From positions 124,001 to 188,000 of the forward strand of contig CP054179.1 of assembly GCA_015709615.1 (NCBI GenBank): a stretch of 64,000 bases of DNA, given 5' to 3'. The DNA is from Gammaproteobacteria bacterium. GTDB taxonomy: Bacteria > Pseudomonadota > Gammaproteobacteria > Burkholderiales > Nitrosomonadaceae. The notes beneath the pieces are model-generated. The model ran no database searches. It was not told where the DNA came from and was given only the letters and a program-made list of their open reading frames with translations. Shown here one piece after another: positions 1 to 8,925 of this stretch. Both the position numbers and the translations under genes were made by a program. Numbering within the stretch: position 1 is the first letter of the stretch; each line of letters opens with the position of its first letter.

Positions 1-5
1 TTCAT
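1..5 (-). CDS. recR: Start codon of next minus-strand gene, probably recR (partial)
   Basis: An ATG lies on the minus strand at 5-3, with AGGAA at 15-11 five bases upstream, a good ribosome binding site. Nothing else of the gene is in the window. The name rests only on the conserved order dnaX-ybaB-recR in proteobacteria, so this is inference from synteny. The 130-base gap to ybaB contains a short GC hairpin near 66-80 (CCGCC/GGCGG) without a T tract. Confidence 0.3.
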
Positions 6-135
6 AAGGATTCCTGCAATTTATTCGGTTAGCATTGGGTGCAATGCCGCGCTTTAAACCGGTACCGCCGGATCGGCGGATATGAACCCCGCGCCGTATC
101 AAGAAACGAGTTATTCTACGAAGTAAGAAATGTCC

Positions 136-462
136 TCAGAAGGGTAGTTTGAATCCCGGCGGCAGACCCATTCCACTGGTCAGAGCCGACATTTTTTCCT
201 GCGTGGTCGTTTCGACTTTGCGCACGGCATCGTTGAAAGCCGCTGCTATCAAGTCTTCCAGCATTTCCTTATCGTCGCCGATCAGGCTGCTGTCGATGCT
301 GACGCGTTTGACGTCATGACGGCAGGTCATCGTGACTTTAACCATACCCGCACCCGATTGGCCTTCCACTTCGATGCTGGCAAGATTTTCCTGCATTTTG
401 CGCATGTTTTCCTGCATCATCTGCGCTTGCTTCATCATGTTGCCGAGGTTACCTTTCATCAT
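136..462 (-). CDS. ybaB: YbaB/EbfC family nucleoid-associated protein
   Basis: A 108-residue protein of the usual YbaB/EbfC length. The N-terminus is Met/Gln-rich and helical (KQAQMMQENMRKMQENL), followed by a conserved beta core (VEGQSGAGMVKVTMTCRH) and a Gly/Pro-rich tail ending GLPPGFKLPF, all typical of the family. These proteins form dimers that bind DNA and coat the nucleoid. The gene lies 11 bases downstream of dnaX and reads in the same direction, so the two are probably cotranscribed; this neighbourhood is conserved in proteobacteria. GGAGAGA lies just upstream of the start. Confidence 0.93.
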   Translation of the reverse strand: MMKGNLGNMMKQAQMMQENMRKMQENLASIEVEGQSGAGMVKVTMTCRHDVKRVSIDSSLIGDDKEMLEDLIAAAFNDAVRKVETTTQEKMSALTSGMGLPPGFKLPF

Positions 463-473
463 TGTTCTCTCCT

Positions 474-2072
474 TTATTTTTCTATGGGTTTTATTGAAGA
501 AACGATCAATTTTGCATCGAACTGCTCGATCAATTCTTGCACCACCGGATCCGTTTCAATCGCTGCGATGGCTTGCGCCTGTTTTTCTTCTTCTTCACGT
601 TGCTGCAATGCCACCGGGGTGAGTCCGGTGATGCTGCCGACGGAAAAATTCAGTGCCACGGGCTTGCCGAAATAAGTGTGCAGCGCCGCTTGAATTTTAT
701 CCTGATATTTCTTATCCAGCAGGTGCTTATGCACATCGGGCACGCATAATTCGATTTTTTCCCCAGTCAGGGTTTTGGCTTCGCTGTGTTGCGCCAGCAT
801 TTTCGCCATGCCGGTCAGTTTCAGTTGCTGGCTCAATTGCGGCCAATCAAGGGTGGAAGCGGGTGCGGCGGGAGCGGGGGAAGCGGCGGATTGCGCTGTT
901 GCCGTTTGCGGTTTATTTTCCTCAGGACCGGCCGGTGTGAAACTTGCCCGCGCGGTTTGCGGCGGTTGCCGGTTTGCCGTCAAATCATCCGGCATAAACG
1001 TCAGCATGCGCAACAAAGTCATGGTGAAACCGGCGTATTCATCGGGCGCCAAGCTCAGATCGCTGCGTCCGTGCAATGCAATCTGGTAAAACAATTGCAC
1101 GTCATCGGGCGGCAAGGTTTTTGCCAGCGCGAAAATGCGCGCATATTCCGGTGTATCGCCGCTGATCGCTTGCGGCACTGTTTGCGCCAGCGCGATGCGA
1201 TGCAGCAGAGCGGCCAGTTCTTGCAATGCGGCTTCGAATGAAAGGCACTGCGCCTCCATTTCGTCCGCCAGCGACATGAGCTGTGCGCCATCTTTCCGCG
1301 CCAGTGCTTCGAGCAGATCGAACAGATAGCCTTGATCAATGATGCCGAGCATTTCGCGCACACCCGCTTCCTCGATGCTGCCTTCACCGAAGGCGATGGC
1401 TTGATCCAATAGACTGAGTGCATCGCGCATGCTGCCTTGTGCGGCGCGAGCGATTAATTGCAACGATACCGCATCGCTGGGGATTTCTTCCTGCGCCAGG
1501 ATATTTTTGAGATGCCCGGCGATTTGCGCCGGCGGAATTTGCTTCAAATTGAATTGCAGACAGCGCGACAACACCGTGACCGGGATTTTTTGCGGATCGG
1601 TGGTCGCCAAGACGAATTTGACATGCTCCGGCGGCTCTTCCAATGTTTTCAGCATGGCGTTGAACGCCGATTTCGACAGCATGTGCACTTCGTCGATGAT
1701 GTAAATCTTGAAGCGCGCGCTGGTCGGCGCGTATAGCGCATTTTCAAGCAGTTCGCGCATGTTGTCGACTTGCGTGTTGGACGCCGCATCCAGTTCGATC
1801 AGATCAATGAAACTGCCGCTATCGATTTGCAGGCACGCCGCGCAAGCGCCGCAGGGGGCGGCGGTTACGCCGGTTTCGCAGTTGAGCGACTTGGCCAGGA
1901 TGCGGGCGATGGTGGTTTTGCCGACGCCGCGCGTGCCGGTGAACAAATACGCATGGTGCAAGCGGTTTTGTTCAAGCGCATTGGTCAGCGCTCTGACCAC
2001 ATGTTCTTGTCCGGTCAGTTCGGAGAAATTTCTTGGACGCCACTTGCGCGCAAGGACTTGTGTTTGGGACAC
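474..2072 (-). CDS. dnaX: DNA polymerase III subunits tau/gamma
   Basis: A 532-residue clamp-loader ATPase that, with HolA and HolB, loads the beta clamp at replication forks. Walker A is GTRGVGKT at residues 46-53. A four-cysteine zinc site follows (C65, C74, C77, C80), and Walker B is IIDEVHML near 125-132 with an SRC arginine-finger motif further on. The C-terminal third is Ala/Pro/Gln-rich and then forms the tau-specific domain. The protein is shorter than E. coli tau (643 aa). I saw no A-AAA-AAG type slippery run, so a separate gamma product is not evident. The SRP RNA gene lies directly upstream on the same strand. Confidence 0.96.
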   Translation of the reverse strand: MSQTQVLARKWRPRNFSELTGQEHVVRALTNALEQNRLHHAYLFTGTRGVGKTTIARILAKSLNCETGVTAAPCGACAACLQIDSGSFIDLIELDAASNTQVDNMRELLENALYAPTSARFKIYIIDEVHMLSKSAFNAMLKTLEEPPEHVKFVLATTDPQKIPVTVLSRCLQFNLKQIPPAQIAGHLKNILAQEEIPSDAVSLQLIARAAQGSMRDALSLLDQAIAFGEGSIEEAGVREMLGIIDQGYLFDLLEALARKDGAQLMSLADEMEAQCLSFEAALQELAALLHRIALAQTVPQAISGDTPEYARIFALAKTLPPDDVQLFYQIALHGRSDLSLAPDEYAGFTMTLLRMLTFMPDDLTANRQPPQTARASFTPAGPEENKPQTATAQSAASPAPAAPASTLDWPQLSQQLKLTGMAKMLAQHSEAKTLTGEKIELCVPDVHKHLLDKKYQDKIQAALHTYFGKPVALNFSVGSITGLTPVALQQREEEEKQAQAIAAIETDPVVQELIEQFDAKLIVSSIKPIEK

Positions 2073-2147
2073 GTTTTTGATTGGAAAAGCGAATTAGATC
2101 CTATTAAGCCAGTGAACAAATCCGGAGAGATCCCAGTTCGTATCGGG

Positions 2148-2244
2148 TGGCGAGCCCGACCCCCGGCACTCGCAATAAATAGCTGTGGCTGCTTCCTTCC
2201 GGACCTGACCAGGTTGGCTATCTTGCAATGCGGGGAGGCCCGCC
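2148..2244 (-). ncRNA. ffs: 4.5S signal recognition particle RNA (small SRP type)
   Basis: Reading the minus strand, the near-invariant domain IV core appears as CAGGTCCGGAAGGAAGCAGC, the Ffh-binding tetraloop and asymmetric loop. The flanks pair over a long helix: GGCGGGCCTCCCC at the 5' end with GGGGTCGGGCTCGCC at the 3' end. The length is about 97 nt, as expected for the Alu-less bacterial form. It lies about 75 bases upstream of dnaX on the same strand. Ends are estimated from the outer pairing and may be off by a few bases. Confidence 0.95.
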
Positions 2245-2393
2245 ATAAAAGCAAAAGTTGCGGCAGTATACCAGCAGATGACCGATTACTCCAATTTCAA
2301 TTGCCGGAGAATGTGTACATGCCGTTAAAATGAAAAAAATTCAAACTCAAATTTGATCCGGCCGTTATGTCATTTTTCTCCTGAGACCCGACT

Positions 2394-3521
2394 ATGTATC
2401 ATCATCGCGATCTGCTCGACGATTTGAATAAGCCGTTATCGTTGAAAGATAAAATAGTCAGCGCGCACCGCTCGGTGCAGAGCAAGTTTCCGTTCGTTTC
2501 ACGGATTGCGATTGCGCTGTACGATTCCGATACCAACATACTGAAAACCTACATGGACAGCAGCGGCGGCGACAAACCCTTGGCGCATTATCAAGCGTCG
2601 CTGGATAACGCACCGTCGCTAAAGGAAATTCTCGCCAAAGGCTTGCCGAGGGTGGTTAACAATCTGGTGACTTTCGAGAACGGCACGCATGAGCATACGC
2701 AACGTATCGGTCGCTCCGGTTACGCTGCGAGTTACACCATGCCGATTTTTCACAGCGGTGAGTTTGTCGGCTTTTTGTTCTTTAATTCGCACCAAGCGGA
2801 CGTATTCACCGAGAATGTACTGAGCGTGCTCGATGTCTACGGCCACCTGATCGCGCTGATGATCGTCAATGAACTGGCTTCATTGAAAGTCATGAACGCC
2901 GCATTGAAAACGACCAGCGGCATTACCCATTTCCGCGATCCCGAAACGGGCAGTCATTTGGATCGCATGTCGCGCTACAGCCGCATCATCGCCGAAGCGC
3001 TTGCCGGTCAATATGATCTGGACGATGTGTATATCGAACATATTTTCATGTTTTCGCCGTTGCACGATATCGGCAAGATCGCCATACCGGACAGTATTTT
3101 GCTGAAACCGGGGCCGTTGAACGAGGAAGAGCGGTCGGTGATGAATACGCACGCGCGCAAGGGCAGGGAAATGATCGATGATATCGTCATGAATTTCGGC
3201 TTCAACAGCATCAATCACATCGACGTGCTGCGCAATATCGCCGAATTTCACCATGAAGCGGTGAACGGCGGCGGCTATCCGGCGGGTAAACGTTATGATG
3301 AAATTCCGCTGGAAGCGCGTATTGTCGCGGTAGCCGATGTTTTCGACGCATTGACTTCGCATCGTCCGTATAAGGAAGCCTGGAGCAACGAAAAGGCATT
3401 TGCCCTGTTGCAACAACTGGCCGGTGAAAAGCTCGATGCCGATTGTGTCAATGCGCTGATCGAAAATCGCAGTAAAGTGGAGGAAATTCAGCAACAATTC
3501 AAGGAAAATAGCTACGGTTGA
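2394..3521 (+). CDS. GAF and HD-GYP domain protein, probable c-di-GMP phosphodiesterase
   Basis: A 375-residue cytosolic protein with no membrane segment. Residues about 25-160 fit a GAF-type sensory domain (SRIAIALYDSD, SYTMPIFHSGEFVGFLFF). Residues about 178-350 form an HD-GYP hydrolase: the metal-binding HD lies in SPLHDIGKIAIPD (H224, D225), followed by HHE at 286-288, GGGYP at 292-296 and the VADVFDALTSHRPYK signature. All catalytic residues I can check are present, so c-di-GMP hydrolysis is expected. It is transcribed divergently from the ffs-dnaX operon. The ligand of the GAF domain cannot be read from sequence. Confidence 0.9.
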   Translation: MYHHRDLLDDLNKPLSLKDKIVSAHRSVQSKFPFVSRIAIALYDSDTNILKTYMDSSGGDKPLAHYQASLDNAPSLKEILAKGLPRVVNNLVTFENGTHEHTQRIGRSGYAASYTMPIFHSGEFVGFLFFNSHQADVFTENVLSVLDVYGHLIALMIVNELASLKVMNAALKTTSGITHFRDPETGSHLDRMSRYSRIIAEALAGQYDLDDVYIEHIFMFSPLHDIGKIAIPDSILLKPGPLNEEERSVMNTHARKGREMIDDIVMNFGFNSINHIDVLRNIAEFHHEAVNGGGYPAGKRYDEIPLEARIVAVADVFDALTSHRPYKEAWSNEKAFALLQQLAGEKLDADCVNALIENRSKVEEIQQQFKENSYG

Positions 3522-3635
3522 CGGTATTTCCTTCAACATCCGAACCATCCAAGTTTCTTCGTTAAAATCCGTTCGCAGCCAATCGCGTAAATTCGCTAAA
3601 ATTGACGCTTTTAATTCAAGCTCGGCAATAATGCG

Positions 3636-5069
3636 ATGACTGCCGGTGATTCCGCTCCCATCTTGATCAAGCCCAGTGACGCCAGTGCATGGATATCTTG
3701 CATCCGGCGTGTCTGGCTGGATAAACATCGGCCGTCCGTATCGGAACCTGACGCGTTTAACCGGCTGCTCAGCGAGCTCGGACTGGAGCATGAAGCTGTC
3801 ATGCTGGCCAGACTGGAAAGTCAGTATCCCATCAGCACAGCGGTTTCCTTTGAGCATACGCAAGCCTTGATGCAGCAAGGTGCAGCGGTCATTTATCAGG
3901 GCCGCTTGATGGATGAGCGACAAGGTTTGGTGGGATATCCCGATTTCCTGATCCGGCATGATAGCGGTCACTATCAACCGGCGGACGCCAAGCTTTCGTT
4001 AAGTGAAAATAAGAAATCGATCCAGATTCAATTGGGGATCTACCGCCGTTTGCTAAGGAATGAATTACCGGCGCTGGTTTTTCTCGGCGACGGCCGGATT
4101 GCGCAGCTCGGCGACGAAGTCGAATCGCTGGTCGATGAATTTATTACCGGCATGCGCGCATTGCTGGATTTACCGCAACCGCCCGCAGTTCGCTATAGCC
4201 ACAGCAAATGCCGCATTTGCCCGCATGCAGCGGCTTGCCGTCCGGAATTTGAAGCCAAGGAGGATATTTCGTTGTTGTACGGTGTGCATGGCCAAGCGGC
4301 GGATCATCTCGAAGAAGCGGGAGTTTCGACCATTTCCGAGTTGGCCGTGCAATCGATCGAATCCATTCCCGATGTGCCGCATCTCAAAGGCCATAAACGC
4401 AAGCATCGCGCTATTTTGCAAGCGCGCTCGTTTTTAAGCGGAGAAGTGTTTCAACTGAACAAAGCCGTTTTGCCGCGCGGCACTTGGATTCATTTCGATA
4501 TCGAGGATAATCCGTTGACACCGGATCGCAAGCGCCATGTCTATCTGTGGGGATTCCTGGTGCCGCCGCACGGCAGGGAAAATTTTGAGTACGTCTGGAG
4601 CGACGATGAAGTCAGCGATTACCAAGGCTGGTTGGGTTTTTTGCAGCAAATTGACCGCTATCGTGCGCAATATCCCGATTTGGTACTGGCGCATTATTCC
4701 AATCACGAAAGAGCCACCATCGGTAAATATGCCGAGCGTTACGGCATGACCCAACACGCCACCGTGACTTGGCTGCTGGGTGCGGACAGTCCGCTGTTCG
4801 ATATGCAAAATCCGGTTCTGGATTGTCTGGTTTTGCCGCTGCAAGGCTACGGTTTGAAAGATATCTGCAAGCATCCGGGGTTGGTAAATTTTCAATGGGA
4901 AAACGCGGAATCCGGATCGCAATGGTCGGTGGTGCAGTTCAACCGTTTCCGCGCGGAAACGAGTTTGGTTGAAAAACAAAAACTGAAAGCCGCCATACTG
5001 GGCTACAACCGCGACGACGTGATTGCCACGCGCAGGCTGGAAGTCTGGTTGCGGGAGCATTTTTCCTGA
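3636..5069 (+). CDS. TM0106-type RecB-like nuclease with Fe-S cluster motif and RNase H-like domain
   Basis: A 477-residue two-domain protein. The N-terminal half has a PD-(D/E)XK nuclease arrangement (GYPDFLIRHDS, then PADAKLS), bracketed by cysteines: one in ISCIRRVW near residue 22 and three in CRICPHAAAC near 192-201. This is the four-Cys Fe-S cluster layout of Cas4/AddB-type RecB nucleases. The C-terminal half (from WIHFDIEDNP, about 285) resembles a DEDD RNase H-like exonuclease domain and ends DDVIATRRLEVW. The combination matches the TM0106/YprB group of stand-alone nucleases, whose role is poorly known. It is not in a CRISPR context. Confidence 0.8.
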   Translation: MTAGDSAPILIKPSDASAWISCIRRVWLDKHRPSVSEPDAFNRLLSELGLEHEAVMLARLESQYPISTAVSFEHTQALMQQGAAVIYQGRLMDERQGLVGYPDFLIRHDSGHYQPADAKLSLSENKKSIQIQLGIYRRLLRNELPALVFLGDGRIAQLGDEVESLVDEFITGMRALLDLPQPPAVRYSHSKCRICPHAAACRPEFEAKEDISLLYGVHGQAADHLEEAGVSTISELAVQSIESIPDVPHLKGHKRKHRAILQARSFLSGEVFQLNKAVLPRGTWIHFDIEDNPLTPDRKRHVYLWGFLVPPHGRENFEYVWSDDEVSDYQGWLGFLQQIDRYRAQYPDLVLAHYSNHERATIGKYAERYGMTQHATVTWLLGADSPLFDMQNPVLDCLVLPLQGYGLKDICKHPGLVNFQWENAESGSQWSVVQFNRFRAETSLVEKQKLKAAILGYNRDDVIATRRLEVWLREHFS

Positions 5070-5134
5070 AGATCGTCCGGTTATTCTTCCGTTCTGATGA
5101 AATCCCCCGCATAGGTTAAAATACGCTTTTTTCC

Positions 5135-5149
5135 AATCCACGTTGGATT
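5135..5149. promoter_or_regulatory. Perfect palindrome upstream of DAHP synthase gene
   Basis: AATCCA-CGT-TGGATT forms 6-base arms around three bases, 56 bases before the aroG start codon and a few bases after the AT-rich stretch AAAATACGCTTTTTT. The position fits an operator or a small 5'-UTR hairpin. No regulator is identified. Confidence 0.25.
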
Positions 5150-5204
5150 TACTGCCCAGTGAATTTTCGTGATTGAATCCGGAAGCCAATAAAAAGGAAA
5201 TGTT

Positions 5205-6266
5205 ATGAAATACCAGACCGATGATTTGCGCATTGTCGGCGTGCATGAACTGACTCCGCCGGTGGAACTGCACCGCGAATATCCGATGACGGAGATTGCG
5301 ACGGAAACGGTTTATGCCGCGCGGCAAGGCACTCATCGTATTTTGCATGGCGAAGATGACCGTCTGCTGGTCGTGGTCGGTCCTTGCTCGATTCACGATG
5401 TCGATGCGGCATTGGAGTATGCGGCACGGCTGAAGCATTTACGCGAAAAATTGAAGCGGCAATTGCATATTGTGATGCGAGTGTATTTCGAAAAACCGCG
5501 CACCACGATCGGCTGGAAAGGTTTGATCAACGATCCCGATCTGGACAATAGTTTTCATATCAACAAAGGCTTGCGGACGGCGCGCAGGCTATTGCTGGAT
5601 CTGAATACGATCGGCATGCCATCGGCTACCGAATATCTGGATTTGATCAGTCCGCAGTATTTGTCCGATTTGATCAGCTGGGCGGCCATCGGCGCGCGCA
5701 CCACCGAGAATCAGGGGCATCGGGAATTGGCGTCCGGCGTATCCTGTCCGATCGGGTTTAAGAACGGCACGTACGGCAATCTGAATATCGCGATCGACGC
5801 GATTGCCGCGGCTTCCCGGCCGCATCATTTCCTGTCGGTCACCAAGGAAGGGCATACCGCAATTTTTGCCACCAAAGGCAATGAAGATTGCCACATCATT
5901 CTGCGCGGCGGTAAAAAACCGAATTACGATGCCGCCAGCGTGGCGTCCGCCATCGAAGAACTGGAAAAGGCCAAACTGCCGCCGCATTTGATGATCGATT
6001 TCAGTCATGCGAACAGTCACAAGGATTACCGCCGCCAGGCCGAAGTCGCGGTCAACGTGGCCGAGCAGATTGCAAACGGCAATCGCGCGATCTGCGGTGT
6101 GATGATCGAAAGCCATTTGGTCGAAGGCAACCAAAAGGCTGACGGCAAGAAGCGTGAGGAATTGGTTTACGGGCAAAGCATTACCGACGGCTGCATCAGT
6201 TTCGAGACAACCGAGCGCGTGCTGCACCAGCTTGCCGATGCGGTCGAGAAGCGCGGAAAGAAATAG
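5205..6266 (+). CDS. aroG: 3-deoxy-7-phosphoheptulonate synthase (DAHP synthase, class I)
   Basis: A 353-residue enzyme condensing phosphoenolpyruvate and erythrose 4-phosphate, the first step of the shikimate pathway. Hallmarks are VVGPCSIHD, the substrate-binding stretch YFEKPRTTIGWKG, SCPIGFKNGT, and the metal-site histidine/aspartate region MIDFSHANSHKD. Length and N-terminal extension (about 40 residues before the barrel) match feedback-regulated AroF/AroG/AroH enzymes; which amino acid inhibits it cannot be decided by eye. An AAAAGGAAA ribosome site precedes the ATG. Confidence 0.95.
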   Translation: MKYQTDDLRIVGVHELTPPVELHREYPMTEIATETVYAARQGTHRILHGEDDRLLVVVGPCSIHDVDAALEYAARLKHLREKLKRQLHIVMRVYFEKPRTTIGWKGLINDPDLDNSFHINKGLRTARRLLLDLNTIGMPSATEYLDLISPQYLSDLISWAAIGARTTENQGHRELASGVSCPIGFKNGTYGNLNIAIDAIAAASRPHHFLSVTKEGHTAIFATKGNEDCHIILRGGKKPNYDAASVASAIEELEKAKLPPHLMIDFSHANSHKDYRRQAEVAVNVAEQIANGNRAICGVMIESHLVEGNQKADGKKREELVYGQSITDGCISFETTERVLHQLADAVEKRGKK

Positions 6267-6384
6267 CTTTCCGGTGATTGCGACCACTTGGTTCACCATC
6301 CAAGCGAGTCATTTGCCCAGAACTTTCCGGTTAACGGGTATTGAAATAACGCTGTTTAAGGTACAGGATCGTGGAGAGTAGGGT

Positions 6385-7341
6385 ATGCCTAAAATTCTGG
6401 TAACCGGCGCAACCGGTCAAATCGGCGCCGAATTGACACTAGCGTTGCGCGAGCGCCATGGCGCGGATAACGTCATCGCCGCCGGGCATCGCCGTGAACC
6501 GTCCGGTCATCTGGCGCATACCGGCCCGTATGTCAGTCTCGACGTGCGCGACGCGGCGGTGCTTGATGCGCTGGTGCCGAAGCAGGGTGTTACCGTCATT
6601 TATCATCTCGCCGCATTGCTTTCCGCCGTGGCCGAGGAGCAGCCGTTGCACGCCTGGGATATCAACATGAACGGCCTGCTGAATGTGCTGGAAAGCGCGC
6701 GCAAGCATGGTTGCCAGGTATTTTTTCCAAGCTCCATCGCCGCATTCGGTCCCGATACACCGCCATTCGATACGCCGCAGGATACCGTGCAGCATCCGTC
6801 GACGATCTATGGGATTACCAAAGTGACGGGCGAACTGCTGTGCGATTACTATCATCGCCGCTACGGCGTCGACGCGCGCGGTGTGCGTTATCCGGGACTG
6901 ATTTCCAATCAGGTGCTGCCGGGCGGCGGGACGACCGATTATGCCGTGGATATTTTTTATGCCGCGGTGAAACAGCGGCATTACGACTGTTTTCTGCGCG
7001 CCGATACACAACTCGACATGATGTACATGCCCGATGCCATCCAGGCGGCGATCCAATTGATGGAAACCGATGCGCGCCGATTGACGCATCGCAACGGTTT
7101 CAATGCCACCGCGATGAGTTTCACACCGGCGCAATTGGCGGCGGAAATACAACGGCATTTGCCCGGTTTTACCATCAGCTATGCCATCGATCCGCTGCGT
7201 CAGGCGATCGCCGATTCCTGGCCGCGCCATATGGACGATAGCGCTGCCCGCAATGAATGGGGCTGGCAGCCGCAGTACGATTTGGCGGCGATGGTGACCG
7301 ATATGCTGCGGCATATCACGGTCAAATTACGCAACGAATAA
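6385..7341 (+). CDS. NAD-dependent epimerase/dehydratase, probable SDR-type L-threonine 3-dehydrogenase
   Basis: A 318-residue extended short-chain dehydrogenase. The Rossmann motif is VTGATGQIG at residues 6-14, the active-site serine lies in FFPSSIAAFG, and YGITKV (YxxxK) carries the catalytic Tyr and Lys. It is followed 11 bases later by a 2-amino-3-ketobutyrate CoA ligase-type gene. Together they would oxidise threonine to 2-amino-3-oxobutyrate and split it into glycine and acetyl-CoA. The threonine assignment depends on this pairing and on resemblance to SDR-type Tdh proteins; a nucleotide-sugar epimerase is less likely. Confidence 0.82.
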   Translation: MPKILVTGATGQIGAELTLALRERHGADNVIAAGHRREPSGHLAHTGPYVSLDVRDAAVLDALVPKQGVTVIYHLAALLSAVAEEQPLHAWDINMNGLLNVLESARKHGCQVFFPSSIAAFGPDTPPFDTPQDTVQHPSTIYGITKVTGELLCDYYHRRYGVDARGVRYPGLISNQVLPGGGTTDYAVDIFYAAVKQRHYDCFLRADTQLDMMYMPDAIQAAIQLMETDARRLTHRNGFNATAMSFTPAQLAAEIQRHLPGFTISYAIDPLRQAIADSWPRHMDDSAARNEWGWQPQYDLAAMVTDMLRHITVKLRNE

Positions 7342-7352
7342 CCGGAGGTAAT

Positions 7353-8576
7353 ATGTCACTCGCGAAAATCGAATCGCTGTTCCAGGCAAAACTCAATTAC
7401 TTGCAGCAACAGGGCGTGCGCAAGGGGGACGAGAAAATCGTCACCGGCGTGCTGCCGCCGTCCGCCGGCTCCGGTCCGCGCTACCGGTTGCAGGGCTATG
7501 ATGGACGCGCATTCTTGCGCATGAACTCAAATTCCTATCTGGGTCTCGCGCGGCATCCGGCGGTGATCGAAGCGGAAACGCGCGCGGTTGAGGAATTCGG
7601 CGCCGGTCCCGGCGCGGTGCGTTTTATCAGCGGCACGTACGCGCCGCATGTCGAACTGGAACGGCGGTTGGCGGCGTTTCACGGGCGCGAAGCGGCGATG
7701 CTGTTCAGCGCCGCCTATGCGACGATGACCGGCGTGCTGCCGCAGTTGATTTCCGAACAAACGCTGGTGGTCAGCGATGTGCTCAACCACAATTGCATCA
7801 TCAATGCGATCCGCTTGGCGCATCCCGCCGGGAAGGCGATTTACGCGCATAGCAATATCAGTGAGCTGGAGAATATCCTGAACGCCAACCGTGACCGTTA
7901 TCAGCGCGTGTGTGTCGTGACCGACGGGATTTTCAGCATGCGCGGCGATCATGCGCCGCTGGCCGAGCTTGATGCTTGTTGCGCCAGGCACCAAGATGAC
8001 TATCCCGAAGGGATCGTTACCGTCGTGGATGACTCGCACGGCATCGGCGCTTTCGGAAAAACCGGGCGAGGCAGCGAGGAAGTGACCGGCGCTCAAGCGG
8101 ATATATTGATCGCTACACTCGGTAAGGCATTCGGTGTCAACGGCGGTTACGTTGCCGCCAGCGCTACGACGATTGCCTATTTGCGCGAAACCGCACCGCT
8201 GTATATCTATTCCAACCCCATCACACCCGCCGAAGCGGCTGCCGCATTGGCGGCGCTGGATATTCTGGAAAGCGCGGAAGGCTTGCAGTTACTTGAACGA
8301 CTGCGCGATTTCAGCCGCAGATTACGATCCGGGTTGCAGCAATTAGGCTTCGAGACACTCACCGGGGAGCATCCGATCGTGCCGCTGTTTATTCGCGACA
8401 CCACCAAAACCGCCGCCTTGGTCGCGCATTTATTCGATCACAACATCCTCGCCACCGGCTTGAACTATCCGGTCGTGCCGCAAGGGGATCAGGAGATCCG
8501 CTTGCAGGTTTGCGCCGAACATACCGGTAAGGATTTAGAGTATTTACTCAATGTATTGGCGGATTTCCGCCAGTAG
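7353..8576 (+). CDS. kbl: Glycine C-acetyltransferase / 2-amino-3-ketobutyrate CoA ligase family (PLP enzyme)
   Basis: A 407-residue alpha-oxoamine synthase. It shows NSNSYLGLARHP, the glycine-rich GAGPGAVRFISGTY, VVDDSHGIGAFG (Asp for the pyridinium, His stacking) and IATLGKAFGVNGG with the PLP lysine. The start at 7353 is chosen because GGAGGT lies four bases before it; an open frame extends further upstream but lies inside the previous gene. Coupling with the preceding SDR supports a threonine-to-glycine role over biotin synthesis (BioF), although the folds are the same. Confidence 0.88.
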   Translation: MSLAKIESLFQAKLNYLQQQGVRKGDEKIVTGVLPPSAGSGPRYRLQGYDGRAFLRMNSNSYLGLARHPAVIEAETRAVEEFGAGPGAVRFISGTYAPHVELERRLAAFHGREAAMLFSAAYATMTGVLPQLISEQTLVVSDVLNHNCIINAIRLAHPAGKAIYAHSNISELENILNANRDRYQRVCVVTDGIFSMRGDHAPLAELDACCARHQDDYPEGIVTVVDDSHGIGAFGKTGRGSEEVTGAQADILIATLGKAFGVNGGYVAASATTIAYLRETAPLYIYSNPITPAEAAAALAALDILESAEGLQLLERLRDFSRRLRSGLQQLGFETLTGEHPIVPLFIRDTTKTAALVAHLFDHNILATGLNYPVVPQGDQEIRLQVCAEHTGKDLEYLLNVLADFRQ

Positions 8577-8592
8577 CGGGGATTCGACCGGA

Positions 8593-8847
8593 CTATTTCG
8601 CAGCATCCTTGGCTTGATTTTTTATCTCTTCGGTGATTTCTTCTATTTTCCCCTGAGCTTCTTCGGAAGCTTCCTTCGCAGCACTCGTGATATCTTCGAT
8701 AGCATCGCGCGCTTTCTCGTGAGGGCGCCGGTCCAGCGCATCGTCGACTTTATCCACGACCTTTGCTGCAGTATCCGTTGGTTTTTTTTCACAAGCGGAT
8801 AAAGTCAATAATGCGATGACGATGATAAAAAAATAGCGTAGTTTCAT
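8593..8847 (-). CDS. Small charged-helix lipoprotein
   Basis: An 84-residue protein with a lipoprotein signal: KLRYFFIIVIALLTLSAC, lipobox LSAC. The mature part is about 65 residues, almost entirely charged and Ala-rich helix (KVVDKVDDALDRRPHEKARD, then EASEEAQGKIEEITEEIKNQ), reminiscent of periplasmic coiled-coil or YtxH-like stress proteins. AGAGAG lies eight bases before the ATG at 8847; another ATG two codons upstream (8853) is too close to it. The gene is convergent with the kbl gene. Function unknown. Confidence 0.7.
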   Translation of the reverse strand: MKLRYFFIIVIALLTLSACEKKPTDTAAKVVDKVDDALDRRPHEKARDAIEDITSAAKEASEEAQGKIEEITEEIKNQAKDAAK

Positions 8848-8883
8848 GTTCATTTCTCTCTTATTGATTGGAATTAAGCGATT

Positions 8884-8916
8884 CTCGCCTAACTAGTGAT
8901 TATCTAACCAGGCGAG
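8884..8916. terminator. Hairpin between OmpA-like gene and small lipoprotein gene
   Basis: CTCGCCT at 8884-8890 pairs with AGGCGAG at 8910-8916. On the plus strand it is followed by TCTTTTATCTTATTTT; on the minus strand the tract is weaker. It lies 10 bases past the stop of the minus-strand OmpA-like gene and probably ends or attenuates that transcript. Confidence 0.45.
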
Positions 8917-8925
8917 TCTTTTATC

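Noticed and set aside
474..2072. Programmed frameshift in dnaX giving a gamma subunit
   Set aside because: No A-AAA-AAG type slippery heptamer was seen in the coding strand.
2880..3977. Long minus-strand frame (365 codons) opposite the HD-GYP gene
   Set aside because: It is antisense to a well-supported gene, has no domain-like sequence and reflects codon-position bias.
4434..5438. Long minus-strand frame (334 codons) spanning the nuclease gene end and aroG start
   Set aside because: It covers two real genes and the promoter between them; its His/Gln/Arg-rich translation is typical of antisense shadow frames.
6439..7314. 291-codon minus-strand frame opposite the SDR gene
   Set aside because: Antisense shadow with no ribosome site and low-complexity His/Arg content.
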